Of a DNA stretch of 64,000 bases, positions 33,427-41,697 are shown piece after piece. The DNA is from Mycobacterium sp. URHD0025. Its GTDB lineage: Bacteria > Actinomycetota > Actinomycetes > Mycobacteriales > Mycobacteriaceae. The notes beneath the pieces were generated by a model. It had not been told where the DNA came from. It made no database searches and worked only from the letters and a program-made list of their open reading frames with translations. Where the stretch lies: positions 62,001-126,000 of the forward strand of contig NZ_AUEQ01000007.1 of assembly GCF_000426065.1 (NCBI RefSeq), written 5' to 3'. The position numbers and the translations under genes were made by a program. The stretch's first letter is position 1, and the number at the start of each line of letters is the position of its first letter.

Positions 33427-34437
33427 ATGACACTGAGCACTGCCCGGCGCCGGCTCGGCGCCGACGGTCCAGAAGTCTCGGCAATCGGCCTGGGCTTCAT
33501 GAGTTTTCGGACCGGTGCCGGTCCCGAGGACGAAAAGCATGCCCATGAGATCGTGGCCGAAGCGATCGATCTGGGCATCACCCTGTTCGACACCGCCGAC
33601 GTATACGGTCCAGAGTTCAGCGAGATCCTGCTCGGGAAGGCGATCCGGGGCCGGCGCGACGGGCTGACCATCGCCACGAAATTCGGCAACGCGCTCGATC
33701 GTGAGACCAATCCCGACGGCCGGGCGCTGGACGGCAGGCCCGAATACGTCCGTAGCGCACTCGAAGGCTCGTTGCGTCGTCTCGGGGTGGACCACGTCGA
33801 CCTGTACTACCAGCACCGGGTCGATCCCGACGTGCCCATCGAGGACACGGTGGGCGCGCTCAAAGAGCTTGTCGAGGCGGGCAAGGTCCGTCACATCGGC
33901 CTGTCAGAGCCGGGCCCGCAGACTCTGCGCCGTGCTCACGCGGTGCATCCGATCGCGGCCATCCAGAATGAATGGTCCTTGTTCACCAGGGATATCGAAG
34001 CTGACACGGTGCCCATTGCCCGCGAGCTCGGCATCGGGATCGTGCCGTACTCACCGTTGGGGCGCGGTTGGCTCACCGGACGGGTACGCAGCGCGGAGGA
34101 CGTCAAGGGCGTGCAGAGCCGGCATCCACGTTTCGGTGCCGAGGTGTTCGACCGCAACCGGGCGCTGGCCGACACCGTGGCCGAAATCGCGACGGAGATC
34201 GGCGTCCAGCCCAGCCAGGTGGCCCTGGCCTGGGTGCTCTCGCGTGGCCAGGACGTGGTGCCGATTCCCGGGACACGACATGTCGATTACCTGCGGGAGA
34301 ACATCGGCGCCCTGGCCGTGGAATTGAGCGACGAACAGGTCGCGCGTCTGGAGACCATCGCCGATCAGGTGGGTGGGCACCGTTCGATTCGCCCCGAGCA
34401 CCTCGGGGTCGAAGCCCCGGTGGCGGCTGTCTCGTGA
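33427..34437 (+). CDS. aldo/keto reductase
   Basis: The 336-residue AKR has Asp55, Tyr60 (FDTADVYG), Lys85 (ATKFG) and His130 (YYQHRVD), of the AKR13-like group (IGLGFMSF, SEPGPQTLRRAHAVHPIAAIQNEWSLFTRDIE). It begins seven bases after the TauD-like gene and overlaps the nitroreductase as GTGA. It would be suited to reduce the aldehyde that a TauD-type enzyme releases; this is inferred from order. Confidence 0.87.
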   Translation: MTLSTARRRLGADGPEVSAIGLGFMSFRTGAGPEDEKHAHEIVAEAIDLGITLFDTADVYGPEFSEILLGKAIRGRRDGLTIATKFGNALDRETNPDGRALDGRPEYVRSALEGSLRRLGVDHVDLYYQHRVDPDVPIEDTVGALKELVEAGKVRHIGLSEPGPQTLRRAHAVHPIAAIQNEWSLFTRDIEADTVPIARELGIGIVPYSPLGRGWLTGRVRSAEDVKGVQSRHPRFGAEVFDRNRALADTVAEIATEIGVQPSQVALAWVLSRGQDVVPIPGTRHVDYLRENIGALAVELSDEQVARLETIADQVGGHRSIRPEHLGVEAPVAAVS

Positions 34438-35231
34438 CGGTCATCGCCCGTTACGGTGACGTCGATGCGGCGCTGGCGGTGCACAACGAAACCCTCGCAC
34501 TGCAATTGGCTCACCGATCCGTGCGCAAGTTCACCGCGCAACCGGTAACGGATGAGCAACTTTCGGCGCTGGTCGCCGCCGCGCAGTCGGCGGCGACCAG
34601 CTCGAATCTGCAGCCGTGGAGCGTGATCGCCATCCGCGATCCGCAGCGCAAGGCGCGCCTGGCCGTCCTGGCCAACAATCAGCAGTTCATCAACGAGGCA
34701 CCGCTGTTCCTGGTCTGGGTGGCCGACCTCGGCCGGGCGCGCCGGCTGGCGCAACGGTCCGGAGCCGCGCTGGACGGTGCGGACTACCTGGAGACCACCA
34801 TCATCGGGTTCGTCGACACGGCCCTGGCAGCCCAGAATGCCGTGGTGGCTGCCGAATCACTCGGTCTGGGAACGGTTTTCGTCGGCGCCATCCGCAACCA
34901 CCCCGAGGAGGTGGCGGCAGAGCTGGGATTGCCACCCCACGCCGTGGCCACCTTCGGCCTCGCGGTGGGTACACCCGACCCGACGGAGAACGCCGGGATC
35001 AAACCGCGGCTGCCCCGCGACGCGGTGCTGCACCGCGAGCAGTACGACGCTCAGGCGGCGGATTCGCATGTGCCCGCCTACGACGAACGGCTCGCGGTGT
35101 ACAACAACCGCTACGGCCTGTCGGGCAGTTGGAGTGAGCGGGTGCTGAGCCGGCTGGCCGGCCCGCACTCTCTGTCCGGGCGACATCGGCTGCGCGAGCA
35201 ACTGGAGCGCCTCGGCCTGCCCTCGCGCTGA
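34434..35231 (+). CDS. nitroreductase-family NAD(P)H:flavin oxidoreductase (NfsA/FRP-like)
   Basis: The 265-residue flavoprotein has HRSVRKFTAQPVTDEQL, SAATSSNLQPWSVIAI, and SLGLGTVFVGAIRNHPEEVAAELGLP, matching the NfsA/Frp group that reduces flavins and nitro compounds. It could supply FMNH2 for the region's many luciferase-like oxygenases, as no SsuE-type reductase is visible. GTG start overlaps the AKR stop. Ends 11 bases before a strong hairpin. Confidence 0.83.
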   Translation: MTVIARYGDVDAALAVHNETLALQLAHRSVRKFTAQPVTDEQLSALVAAAQSAATSSNLQPWSVIAIRDPQRKARLAVLANNQQFINEAPLFLVWVADLGRARRLAQRSGAALDGADYLETTIIGFVDTALAAQNAVVAAESLGLGTVFVGAIRNHPEEVAAELGLPPHAVATFGLAVGTPDPTENAGIKPRLPRDAVLHREQYDAQAADSHVPAYDERLAVYNNRYGLSGSWSERVLSRLAGPHSLSGRHRLREQLERLGLPSR

Positions 35232-35242
35232 GCGGTGGCGGG

Positions 35243-35280
35243 AAACGGGCCGCTGAGCAGAAATGCTCAGCGGCCCGTTT
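35243..35280. terminator. bidirectional terminator hairpin
   Basis: A perfect 17-base inverted repeat, AAACGGGCCGCTGAGCA and its complement, closed by a GAAA loop, with short A and T runs at the two ends. It separates the convergent nitroreductase (ends 35231) and sfnB-like (ends 35294) genes, so it would work in both directions. Confidence 0.85.
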
Positions 35281-35293
35281 CGTCGACAGCTGC

Positions 35294-36508
35294 TCAGAAG
35301 AAACCGGTGTCGGGCAGTGCCGCGCCGTTCACCGCGATGTCCCCGAGCACCCGCGCTTTGTAGACGGTGGGGTTGTGGGAGAACAGGGTGCGGAGATTGC
35401 GCCAGTGCCGGTCCAGGTGCGACGCCGCCCGCACAGACGATGCGCCACCCGCATCGAAGATGCGTGATGCGGCCCGTAGCGCGGGTTCCTCGATCGCCAC
35501 CTTGACCCGTGCGGCCGCAACCGCGCTTTGATCCTCCAACCGGGCATCGATCCCACTGATTCGGGCGGCCGCGAAGGCTGGTGCCAGTTCTGCCGCCGCG
35601 CGCAGTACCAGCGCCTCGGCCGTATAGGCCACCGCGTCGATCTCACCGACGATCTCCAGCAACTGCGGATCGGCCGACGGGGCGTCGGTGGTGGCAAAGG
35701 TGTAGGTGCGGCGGCGATCCCGGACCAGTGCGGCGGCCTCGGTGGTCAGCGTGCGCAGAATTCCGGCGGCGATCGCGTGCAGGTAGAGCTGTACCAGTGC
35801 GCCGCGCGCCCGGTCCACGCCCACATTGGTGCCGATCGGCAGCACCTCGTCGTCGGCTACCGCGACGTCCTCGAAGATGGTTGTCCCGCTACCGGTGTGG
35901 CGCTGACCGATTCCGTCCCAGTCGTCGGCGTGGATGATGCCCGCCCGGTCGGCCGGCACCACCGCGGCAACCGGCGCCCCGGCCGCGTCCTCGGCGGTGG
36001 CGCGAACGTAGTCGGAGAATTGGGCGCCGGTGCTGTAGAACTTGCGGCCGGTCAGTCGCAGACCATCAGCGTTGCGGATCAGCTTGGTGTCGTAGGCCTG
36101 ACCACCCACCCGGGCGCTGCTGAGTTCGGAACTCACGCCACCGATCAGGTGTCCGTCGGCCACCACCGACAGCCATCGGTCCTTGGCTGTGCTGCCCGGA
36201 ACCCGTTGTAACTCCTCAACTGTCGCGTAGTGCACGCGCAGGATGTGGGTCAGGTCGGGGTCGGCCTGGGCCAGCCTGATCATCAGGTCGAAGAACTCGG
36301 GCACCGTGAAATCTCCACCGCCGAGGTCGCCGGTCAGCCGTACCGCGCCCAGCCGGTGCTCCCGGATCAGCTGGAGCCCGAGTCCTGGCGGTTCGTGCCC
36401 GCCCTCGTCGAGGCGACGCCGGTAATCGGCCGCGATCGCATCCAGCACTTCCTGCAGTTGCTGTCCACGTGGCACGGTGTGAGCCGTCAGTACCGAGTCG
36501 GTGGTCAT
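35294..36508 (-). CDS. SfnB/DszC-like acyl-CoA dehydrogenase-fold monooxygenase
   Basis: The 404-residue third SfnB/DszC-like protein shows LTGRKFYSTGAQ, GQRHTGSGTT, ASHLDRHWRNLRTLFSHNPTVYKARVLGDIAVNGAALPDTGFF. It is more divergent than the other two copies. Start ATG (MTTDSVLTA) lies at the SBP stop; a longer frame is rejected because it lies inside the SBP gene. It is the last gene after a dipeptide-type ABC transporter, which implies that transporter brings in its substrate. Confidence 0.85.
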   Translation of the reverse strand: MTTDSVLTAHTVPRGQQLQEVLDAIAADYRRRLDEGGHEPPGLGLQLIREHRLGAVRLTGDLGGGDFTVPEFFDLMIRLAQADPDLTHILRVHYATVEELQRVPGSTAKDRWLSVVADGHLIGGVSSELSSARVGGQAYDTKLIRNADGLRLTGRKFYSTGAQFSDYVRATAEDAAGAPVAAVVPADRAGIIHADDWDGIGQRHTGSGTTIFEDVAVADDEVLPIGTNVGVDRARGALVQLYLHAIAAGILRTLTTEAAALVRDRRRTYTFATTDAPSADPQLLEIVGEIDAVAYTAEALVLRAAAELAPAFAAARISGIDARLEDQSAVAAARVKVAIEEPALRAASRIFDAGGASSVRAASHLDRHWRNLRTLFSHNPTVYKARVLGDIAVNGAALPDTGFF

Positions 36509-36509
36509 G

Positions 36510-38141
36510 TCAATCCCTTCCGTTGTGTGCGGCCGGCGCGTCGTCGATCCAGGCGTTGTAGAACCAGGGGACCGAGTTGGCCGCGTTTGCGAATCCCCGC
36601 ACCCGTGGGGCGACGGCGAAAATCTGGGTGTCTTCGAGAAGCGGAATGGAATACGCGTTGTCGATGACATAGTTGTTGTAGTCCTGCAGCACTTTCAGCC
36701 GTTGGGCCGGGTCGGTCGCCTCGATCTGGGCGTGCAGCATGCGATCGATCGCCGGGTCAGAGCCGTCGAGGGCGTACAGATCGCCACCCTTGCTGTCGTA
36801 GTTCTGCCACAACCGGACCGGGTCGGCGGTAGGCCAGCCGTTGCGCCGCAGGCCCACTGAATCCTCGATGCTTGCCGACGGGTAGTTGGCGAAATCGGTC
36901 TGGCGGATCACCAACCGGATGCCGATGCGCCGGAGCTGTCGCTGGATCAGTTCGTACATCGGCTTGGCGGTGTGGTCGTAGACGTCCACGTAGATCTTCA
37001 CCGCCAACTCGTTGCCGTCCTTGACCCGGTAGCCGTCGGCGTTGACGTGGGTCCACCCGGAGGCTTCGAGCCGGCGTATCGCCTCGGCGGGGTCGTAACG
37101 CACGGCGTCGCTGCGATCGGTGTAGCCGGGAAAGCCGGGCGTGACGATGTTCTGCGCCGGCTTCCAGTTGTCGGTGTAGAGGGTGTGCAGGATCTCGGCG
37201 CGGTCGATGCCGAATCCGATCGCCTTGCGTACGTTGATGTCCCGCATGAACGGCGCGGTCTGGCGGACATCGAGCGTGTTGGCCAGCCCGGGCGTGCGCA
37301 GTCCACGCACGTCGAAACCCTCCCGGGTCAGCAGGCTCTCATCCGGGGGTTGGGAGTAGCGGATCGCGTCGGCCTGCCCGGCCCGCAGCGCCCCGACGCG
37401 GACACTGTCCTCGGTCACCGGGATGACGGTGATGGTGTCCAGGTAGGCCTCACCCTGGTGTGGTGCGGTGGCCGGTGCCCAGTTGTATCCGCGCCGTTTG
37501 GACAGGACGATCTTTTTGTCGGGGATCTCCGAGGTGGCGACGAACGGGCCGGAACCGATCAGATTGGTGACCACCGACTGCTTTTCCTTGCTGGCGTCGA
37601 TGGTGGCGTCGGCGACCAGACCCGAGGTGTTCAACGACAACACCGCGATGAAAGGTGCATACGGTTTGGCGAGAGCGACCCGGACGGTGCGGCGGGTGGG
37701 ATCGGCCGTGACCGAGTCGACCTCCGGGAAATAGATGTTGCGGGTGATGCCCTTGGCTTTGTCGCCGTTGGCTTCCCAGTCCAGATTGCGACGCACCGAC
37801 TCGGCGTCGACCGGCTGGCCGTTGCTGTAGGAGGCTCCCTCGCGGATGGTGAACTCGTACAAGCGGTTTGACGGGTCGACTGTCCACTTCTCGGCGATCC
37901 ACGGCACGAATTCGAAGGTCTGGGGATCCTGGTAGACCAGCCGGTCCAGCATCTGGTCCTTGAGCAGGCTGTTCTGCCAGTAGCCGACCTGGATCTGTAG
38001 CGAAGCGGGCGCCTCGGCATCCAGGTAGGTCAGATCGCCACCGCGGTCGTGGCCGACAGCGGTGCCGCGCTGCACATCGGACCCGCAGCCGGCGACCAGC
38101 AGTGCGGCCAGCGTGACCGCCGCCCACCGTGGGGCGGTCAT
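36510..38141 (-). CDS. dipeptide/nickel-family (SBP_bac_5) substrate-binding lipoprotein
   Basis: The 543-residue lipoprotein, with lipobox LVAGC (Cys19), belongs to the OppA/DppA/NikA family: LVYQDPQTFEFVPWIAEKWTVD, SNGQPVDAESVRRNLDW, IGSGPFVATS, MRDINVRKAIGFGIDRAEIL, IDNAYSIPLLEDTQIFAV. Family members carry peptides, opines, glutathione or nickel. With an SfnB-like gene next to it, a sulfur-bearing ligand is possible but not shown. ATG overlaps the ATPase stop. Confidence 0.87.
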   Translation of the reverse strand: MTAPRWAAVTLAALLVAGCGSDVQRGTAVGHDRGGDLTYLDAEAPASLQIQVGYWQNSLLKDQMLDRLVYQDPQTFEFVPWIAEKWTVDPSNRLYEFTIREGASYSNGQPVDAESVRRNLDWEANGDKAKGITRNIYFPEVDSVTADPTRRTVRVALAKPYAPFIAVLSLNTSGLVADATIDASKEKQSVVTNLIGSGPFVATSEIPDKKIVLSKRRGYNWAPATAPHQGEAYLDTITVIPVTEDSVRVGALRAGQADAIRYSQPPDESLLTREGFDVRGLRTPGLANTLDVRQTAPFMRDINVRKAIGFGIDRAEILHTLYTDNWKPAQNIVTPGFPGYTDRSDAVRYDPAEAIRRLEASGWTHVNADGYRVKDGNELAVKIYVDVYDHTAKPMYELIQRQLRRIGIRLVIRQTDFANYPSASIEDSVGLRRNGWPTADPVRLWQNYDSKGGDLYALDGSDPAIDRMLHAQIEATDPAQRLKVLQDYNNYVIDNAYSIPLLEDTQIFAVAPRVRGFANAANSVPWFYNAWIDDAPAAHNGRD

Positions 38142-39733
38142 GCCGCGTGGGCCGGTGCGCCGGGGATCGCGTCGAGCAGCCGACGCGTGTAGGTCGCGGC
38201 TGGATCGGCGAAAACCTGTGCCGTCAGTCCGGTTTCGACCAGGCGGCCGCGTTCGAGCACGCTCACGTGATCGGCGATCTGCCGGACGAGGCTGAGATCG
38301 TGGGAGATGAATACGTAAGTGAGCCCCAGTTCTTGCTGGAGTCGGACCAGCAGATCCACCACCTGTGCCTGTACTTGGACGTCGAGTGCCGAGGTCGGCT
38401 CGTCGAGCACCAGGATCCGCGGATGCAGTACCAACGCGCGTGCCAGGCCCACTCGCTGTCGCTGGCCCCCGGAGATCTCTCTCGGTTTCCGGTCGGCCAG
38501 ACCGGCGGGCAATCCGACCCGGTCGAGAGCCGCGGTGACCTCTCGGCGTTGTTCCGCGCGTGATCCGATGCGGTTGATCTTCAACGGCTCTGCGATCGCC
38601 TGCCCGATGGTGAACCGTGGATCGAGGGCGGCCAGCGGATTCTGGTGCACCAACTGCAGTTCCCGGGCCCGCGCGCGCTGTTCCGAAGGATGAAGACGTG
38701 ACTGCGCGGCCCGTACCGATCCGTTCACCCGAACCTCACCCGAGTCGAATTCGGTGAGTCCGGCCAGCACCCTGGCCGCGGTGGTCTTGCCCGACCCGGA
38801 TTCGCCCACCAGGGCGTGAATGGACCCGGGCAGAACCTCGAAGGATATGGCGTCCAGCGCCAATGCGTTGCCGTAGCGCTTCACCAGCCGGTCCACTCGC
38901 AGGATCGGTTCTGCGGTAGCGGCGGGAGCAGGCCGGTCTGCGTACTTGTCGGGGGACAGGGCAGGGGCCGCGGCGATCAACTGCCGGGTGTAGTCGTCCT
39001 TCGGAGCGGTGAGCACGCTTGCGGTACGCCCCGTTTCGCGAACATCGCCGTCACGCAACACCACCACGGTGTCACTGTGCTGCTCGGCCAGGGCCAGGTC
39101 GTGGGTGATGAACAGGACGCCCAGCCCATGTTCGACGCGCAACTCGTCGAGCAACGTGAGGATGCGCCGCTGCACGGTGACGTCGAGGGCAGAGGTGGGT
39201 TCGTCGGCGATCAGAAGGCGGGGTTCACCGGCGATGGCGATCGCGATCAACACGCGCTGCAACTGGCCGCCGGAAAGCTGATGCGGGTAATCGCCCGCCC
39301 GGCGCGCCGGGTCGGCGATACCGACGTGCTCGAGCAGTTCTACCGCCCGCCGGCGCGCGCCGGCCCGGTCGGCGATTCGGTGCACCCGCAGGACCTCGGC
39401 GATCTGATCGCCGACCGGCTTCAAGGGATCCAGTGACCCGAGCGGGTCCTGCGGCACGAAACCGATCGTGCCACCCCGTAGTTCGCGCCATCGGCGCTGC
39501 GGCAGGTGGGTGACCACGCGTTCCTCGACGAGGATGTCTCCCGCGGTGACCCGGCCGCCGGCGGGCAGCAGGCCCTGGGCGGTTCGCGCGATGGTGGATT
39601 TGCCCGATCCCGACTGGCCGACCAGTGCCACGATCTCACCGGCGCCGACGTCGAGCGAGACCTGGCGCACCACGTCGCGGCCGGCGAACTCGACGGTGAG
39701 CCCGGAAACGGACAGTAGTACAGGGGAATTCAT
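38138..39733 (-). CDS. fused dipeptide-type ABC ATPase (DppD-DppF in one chain)
   Basis: The 531-residue protein has two complete ABC ATPase domains: Walker A GQSGSGKST then GESGSGKTT, signatures LSGGQLQR and ISGGQRQR, and Walker B LLIADEPTSALD and ILVLDEPTSALD. So the two ATP-binding subunits of a dipeptide-type importer are joined in one polypeptide, as in several actinobacterial systems. It drives the permeases encoded just upstream and overlaps the binding-protein gene by four bases. Confidence 0.9.
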   Translation of the reverse strand: MNSPVLLSVSGLTVEFAGRDVVRQVSLDVGAGEIVALVGQSGSGKSTIARTAQGLLPAGGRVTAGDILVEERVVTHLPQRRWRELRGGTIGFVPQDPLGSLDPLKPVGDQIAEVLRVHRIADRAGARRRAVELLEHVGIADPARRAGDYPHQLSGGQLQRVLIAIAIAGEPRLLIADEPTSALDVTVQRRILTLLDELRVEHGLGVLFITHDLALAEQHSDTVVVLRDGDVRETGRTASVLTAPKDDYTRQLIAAAPALSPDKYADRPAPAATAEPILRVDRLVKRYGNALALDAISFEVLPGSIHALVGESGSGKTTAARVLAGLTEFDSGEVRVNGSVRAAQSRLHPSEQRARARELQLVHQNPLAALDPRFTIGQAIAEPLKINRIGSRAEQRREVTAALDRVGLPAGLADRKPREISGGQRQRVGLARALVLHPRILVLDEPTSALDVQVQAQVVDLLVRLQQELGLTYVFISHDLSLVRQIADHVSVLERGRLVETGLTAQVFADPAATYTRRLLDAIPGAPAHAA

Positions 39734-40582
39734 TCAGCCGACCCTCTCTCGGATGATGTGGGCGAGCCGGGACAGGCTCATGACCGTCAACACGATCGCC
39801 AGTGCGGGAAAGAACACCAAGCCCGGGGCGGAGTTGATGTAGTTGCGGCCCTCTGAGATCAGCAGTCCCCATTCGGGTTCGGGCGGCTGCGCTCCGTAAC
39901 CCAGGAAGCTTAGCGACGCGATCGCCAGGATCGCCGCTCCGAACTGCAGCGCGGCCAGGGCCAGTACGGAGGAGTAGGAGTTCGGCAGGATGTGCCGGAA
40001 TAACAGCGTGAGGTGGCCTGCGCCCAGGTGTGCGCTCGCCTCCACGAACGGCAGGTTCCGCACCGCCAGCACCTCTGATCGCGCGAGCCGGGCGAACACG
40101 GCGATGGACGAGATGCCCACGGCGATCGCTGCGTTCACGGTGCCGAAGCCGAGTGCCATGATGATGGTGATCGACATCAGCAGCGTCGGGATCGACAGCA
40201 GCACATCGATGATCCGGCCGACGATGCTGTCGGTGACACGACCGAAGTACGCGGCCAGCAGTCCGAGGATCGTGCCGACGAGCAGTCCGATCAGCACGGC
40301 GATGAACGACCCGGCAATGGTCGCCGCGGTACCGGCGACAACCCGGCTGAACAGGTCGCGGCCGATGTAGTCGGTGCCGAACGGATGCGACAAGCTGGGC
40401 CCGGCGAGCGGCAGATCCGGATTCTCCTGCAGCGGATCGTAGGGGGCGATGGCCGCGGGCGCGACGATCATCGCCGCGACCAGCAGCAGTAGCAGCACAG
40501 GTGGGATGTCCCAGGGGTTCACCCTGACCCGCCGGCTCAGGCGGGGGACGGGCACCGCGGACAGTGCATCGGTCAGGATCAT
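39734..40582 (-). CDS. dipeptide-type ABC transporter permease, DppC-like
   Basis: The 282-residue membrane protein has about six TM segments, the DppC-type HPFGTDYIGRDLFSRV motif after TM1 and an EAA loop (VEASAHLGAGHLTLLFRHILPNS). It overlaps the upstream DppB-like gene by four bases and abuts the ATPase gene. Part of one five-gene operon with binding protein and SfnB-like enzyme. Confidence 0.9.
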   Translation of the reverse strand: MILTDALSAVPVPRLSRRVRVNPWDIPPVLLLLLVAAMIVAPAAIAPYDPLQENPDLPLAGPSLSHPFGTDYIGRDLFSRVVAGTAATIAGSFIAVLIGLLVGTILGLLAAYFGRVTDSIVGRIIDVLLSIPTLLMSITIIMALGFGTVNAAIAVGISSIAVFARLARSEVLAVRNLPFVEASAHLGAGHLTLLFRHILPNSYSSVLALAALQFGAAILAIASLSFLGYGAQPPEPEWGLLISEGRNYINSAPGLVFFPALAIVLTVMSLSRLAHIIRERVG

Positions 40583-41538
40583 GCGGGTACCACCGCGCCT
40601 CTCGGAGTGGCCGATCGCTCGATCCGGGGGTCGATCAGCGGATAGATCACATCGACCACGAGATTGACGACGACGAACGTCACCGACACCGCGATCACCA
40701 CCGCCTGGATGATCGGGGTGTCCTGGTTGCGGACCGCGGTTTCGGTGAGATAGCCGATCCCGGTGCGGTTGAAGATCGTTTCGGTGATCACCGATCCGGC
40801 CAGCAGCTCGCCGACGGTGATGGCCACGATGGTCACGGTCGGAATGGATCCGTTCTTGACCAGGTGACCGAAGATGATCTGTTTGTCGTCAAGCCCTTTG
40901 GCGCGCAGGACTTCCACATAGGGTTGGGTGGCCGCATTGCTCAGACCCTGGATCAGCACTTGTGCGATCGGCGCGGCGACCGGCAGTGCCAGCGGCAGGG
41001 CGGCCAGCACCGTCGACCGCAGCCCCTCGTCGCGGACTGCCGATACCCACCCCAAGCTGAACGACAACCATTGCAGCGCAACCAGTCCGGTGACGAACAC
41101 CGGGATCGACAGGAAGGCCGGCGGCAAGACCCGGGCGAACTCGCGCACGGGTGACCATGGCGCGAACACCGCTGCCAGGGCGATGGCGAACCCGAGCACC
41201 GCGGCCAGGACGAACGCGACGACCGCCAATGCGAGCGTCGAGGGCAGTGCATGCGCCATCAACCGTGCGACGGACTGTCCGCTGTTGAGCGAGTACCCGA
41301 GATCGCCGGTGAACAGCCGCTGTACCGACACACCGAACTGGACGATCGCCGGATCGCTGAGCCGGTAATAGTCGCGCAGCACCTGTGCGTCAGAATCGGA
41401 CAGCGGATTCTCGGGGTTCGATATCTGGGTCTCGATCGGATCCCCTGGCAACACATTGAGAACGAAAAACACTGCGGTATACGCCAATACGATCACAATG
41501 ATCGATTGGCCGATCCGCCGCAGGGTGAAGTTGAACAC
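40579..41538 (-). CDS. dipeptide-type ABC transporter permease, DppB-like
   Basis: The 319-residue permease starts MFNFTLRRIGQSIIVIV, has LPGDPIE after TM1, a DLGYSL motif (FTGDLGYSL) and an EAA loop (VEVLRAKGLDDKQIIFGHLVKN). The GTG at 41538 gives the family N-terminus; a TTG 12 codons upstream (PPPRGPF...) is possible but adds atypical residues. First gene of the minus operon; a palindromic site lies 58 bases upstream in the space shared with the divergent monooxygenase operon. Confidence 0.86.
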   Translation of the reverse strand: MFNFTLRRIGQSIIVIVLAYTAVFFVLNVLPGDPIETQISNPENPLSDSDAQVLRDYYRLSDPAIVQFGVSVQRLFTGDLGYSLNSGQSVARLMAHALPSTLALAVVAFVLAAVLGFAIALAAVFAPWSPVREFARVLPPAFLSIPVFVTGLVALQWLSFSLGWVSAVRDEGLRSTVLAALPLALPVAAPIAQVLIQGLSNAATQPYVEVLRAKGLDDKQIIFGHLVKNGSIPTVTIVAITVGELLAGSVITETIFNRTGIGYLTETAVRNQDTPIIQAVVIAVSVTFVVVNLVVDVIYPLIDPRIERSATPRGAVVPA

Positions 41539-41595
41539 CCGCCGAACGCTAAAGGGGCCGCGCGGCGGCGGCAATGATTCGCACCTTTAGGAACT

Positions 41596-41622
41596 TTAAG
41601 CCGACTGTTCAGTTCGGCTTAA
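41596..41622. promoter_or_regulatory. TTAAGCCGA inverted repeat in divergent promoter region
   Basis: Perfect nine-base arms, TTAAGCCGA at 41596-41604 and TCGGCTTAA at 41614-41622, with a nine-base centre CTGTTCAGT that is itself near-palindromic. It sits between the minus dipeptide-type transporter operon and the plus LLM/NtaA operon. The arm matches the TTAAGCC sequences at 2350, 4081 and 32382, so a shared regulator is likely. Confidence 0.6.
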
Positions 41623-41697
41623 CCGTTGCCCCGGCATTTGGAGTACCCGTGATCGCAACCGTTGCCGTGCGCGGGTCGTTGGATCACGGTGGTGCGC

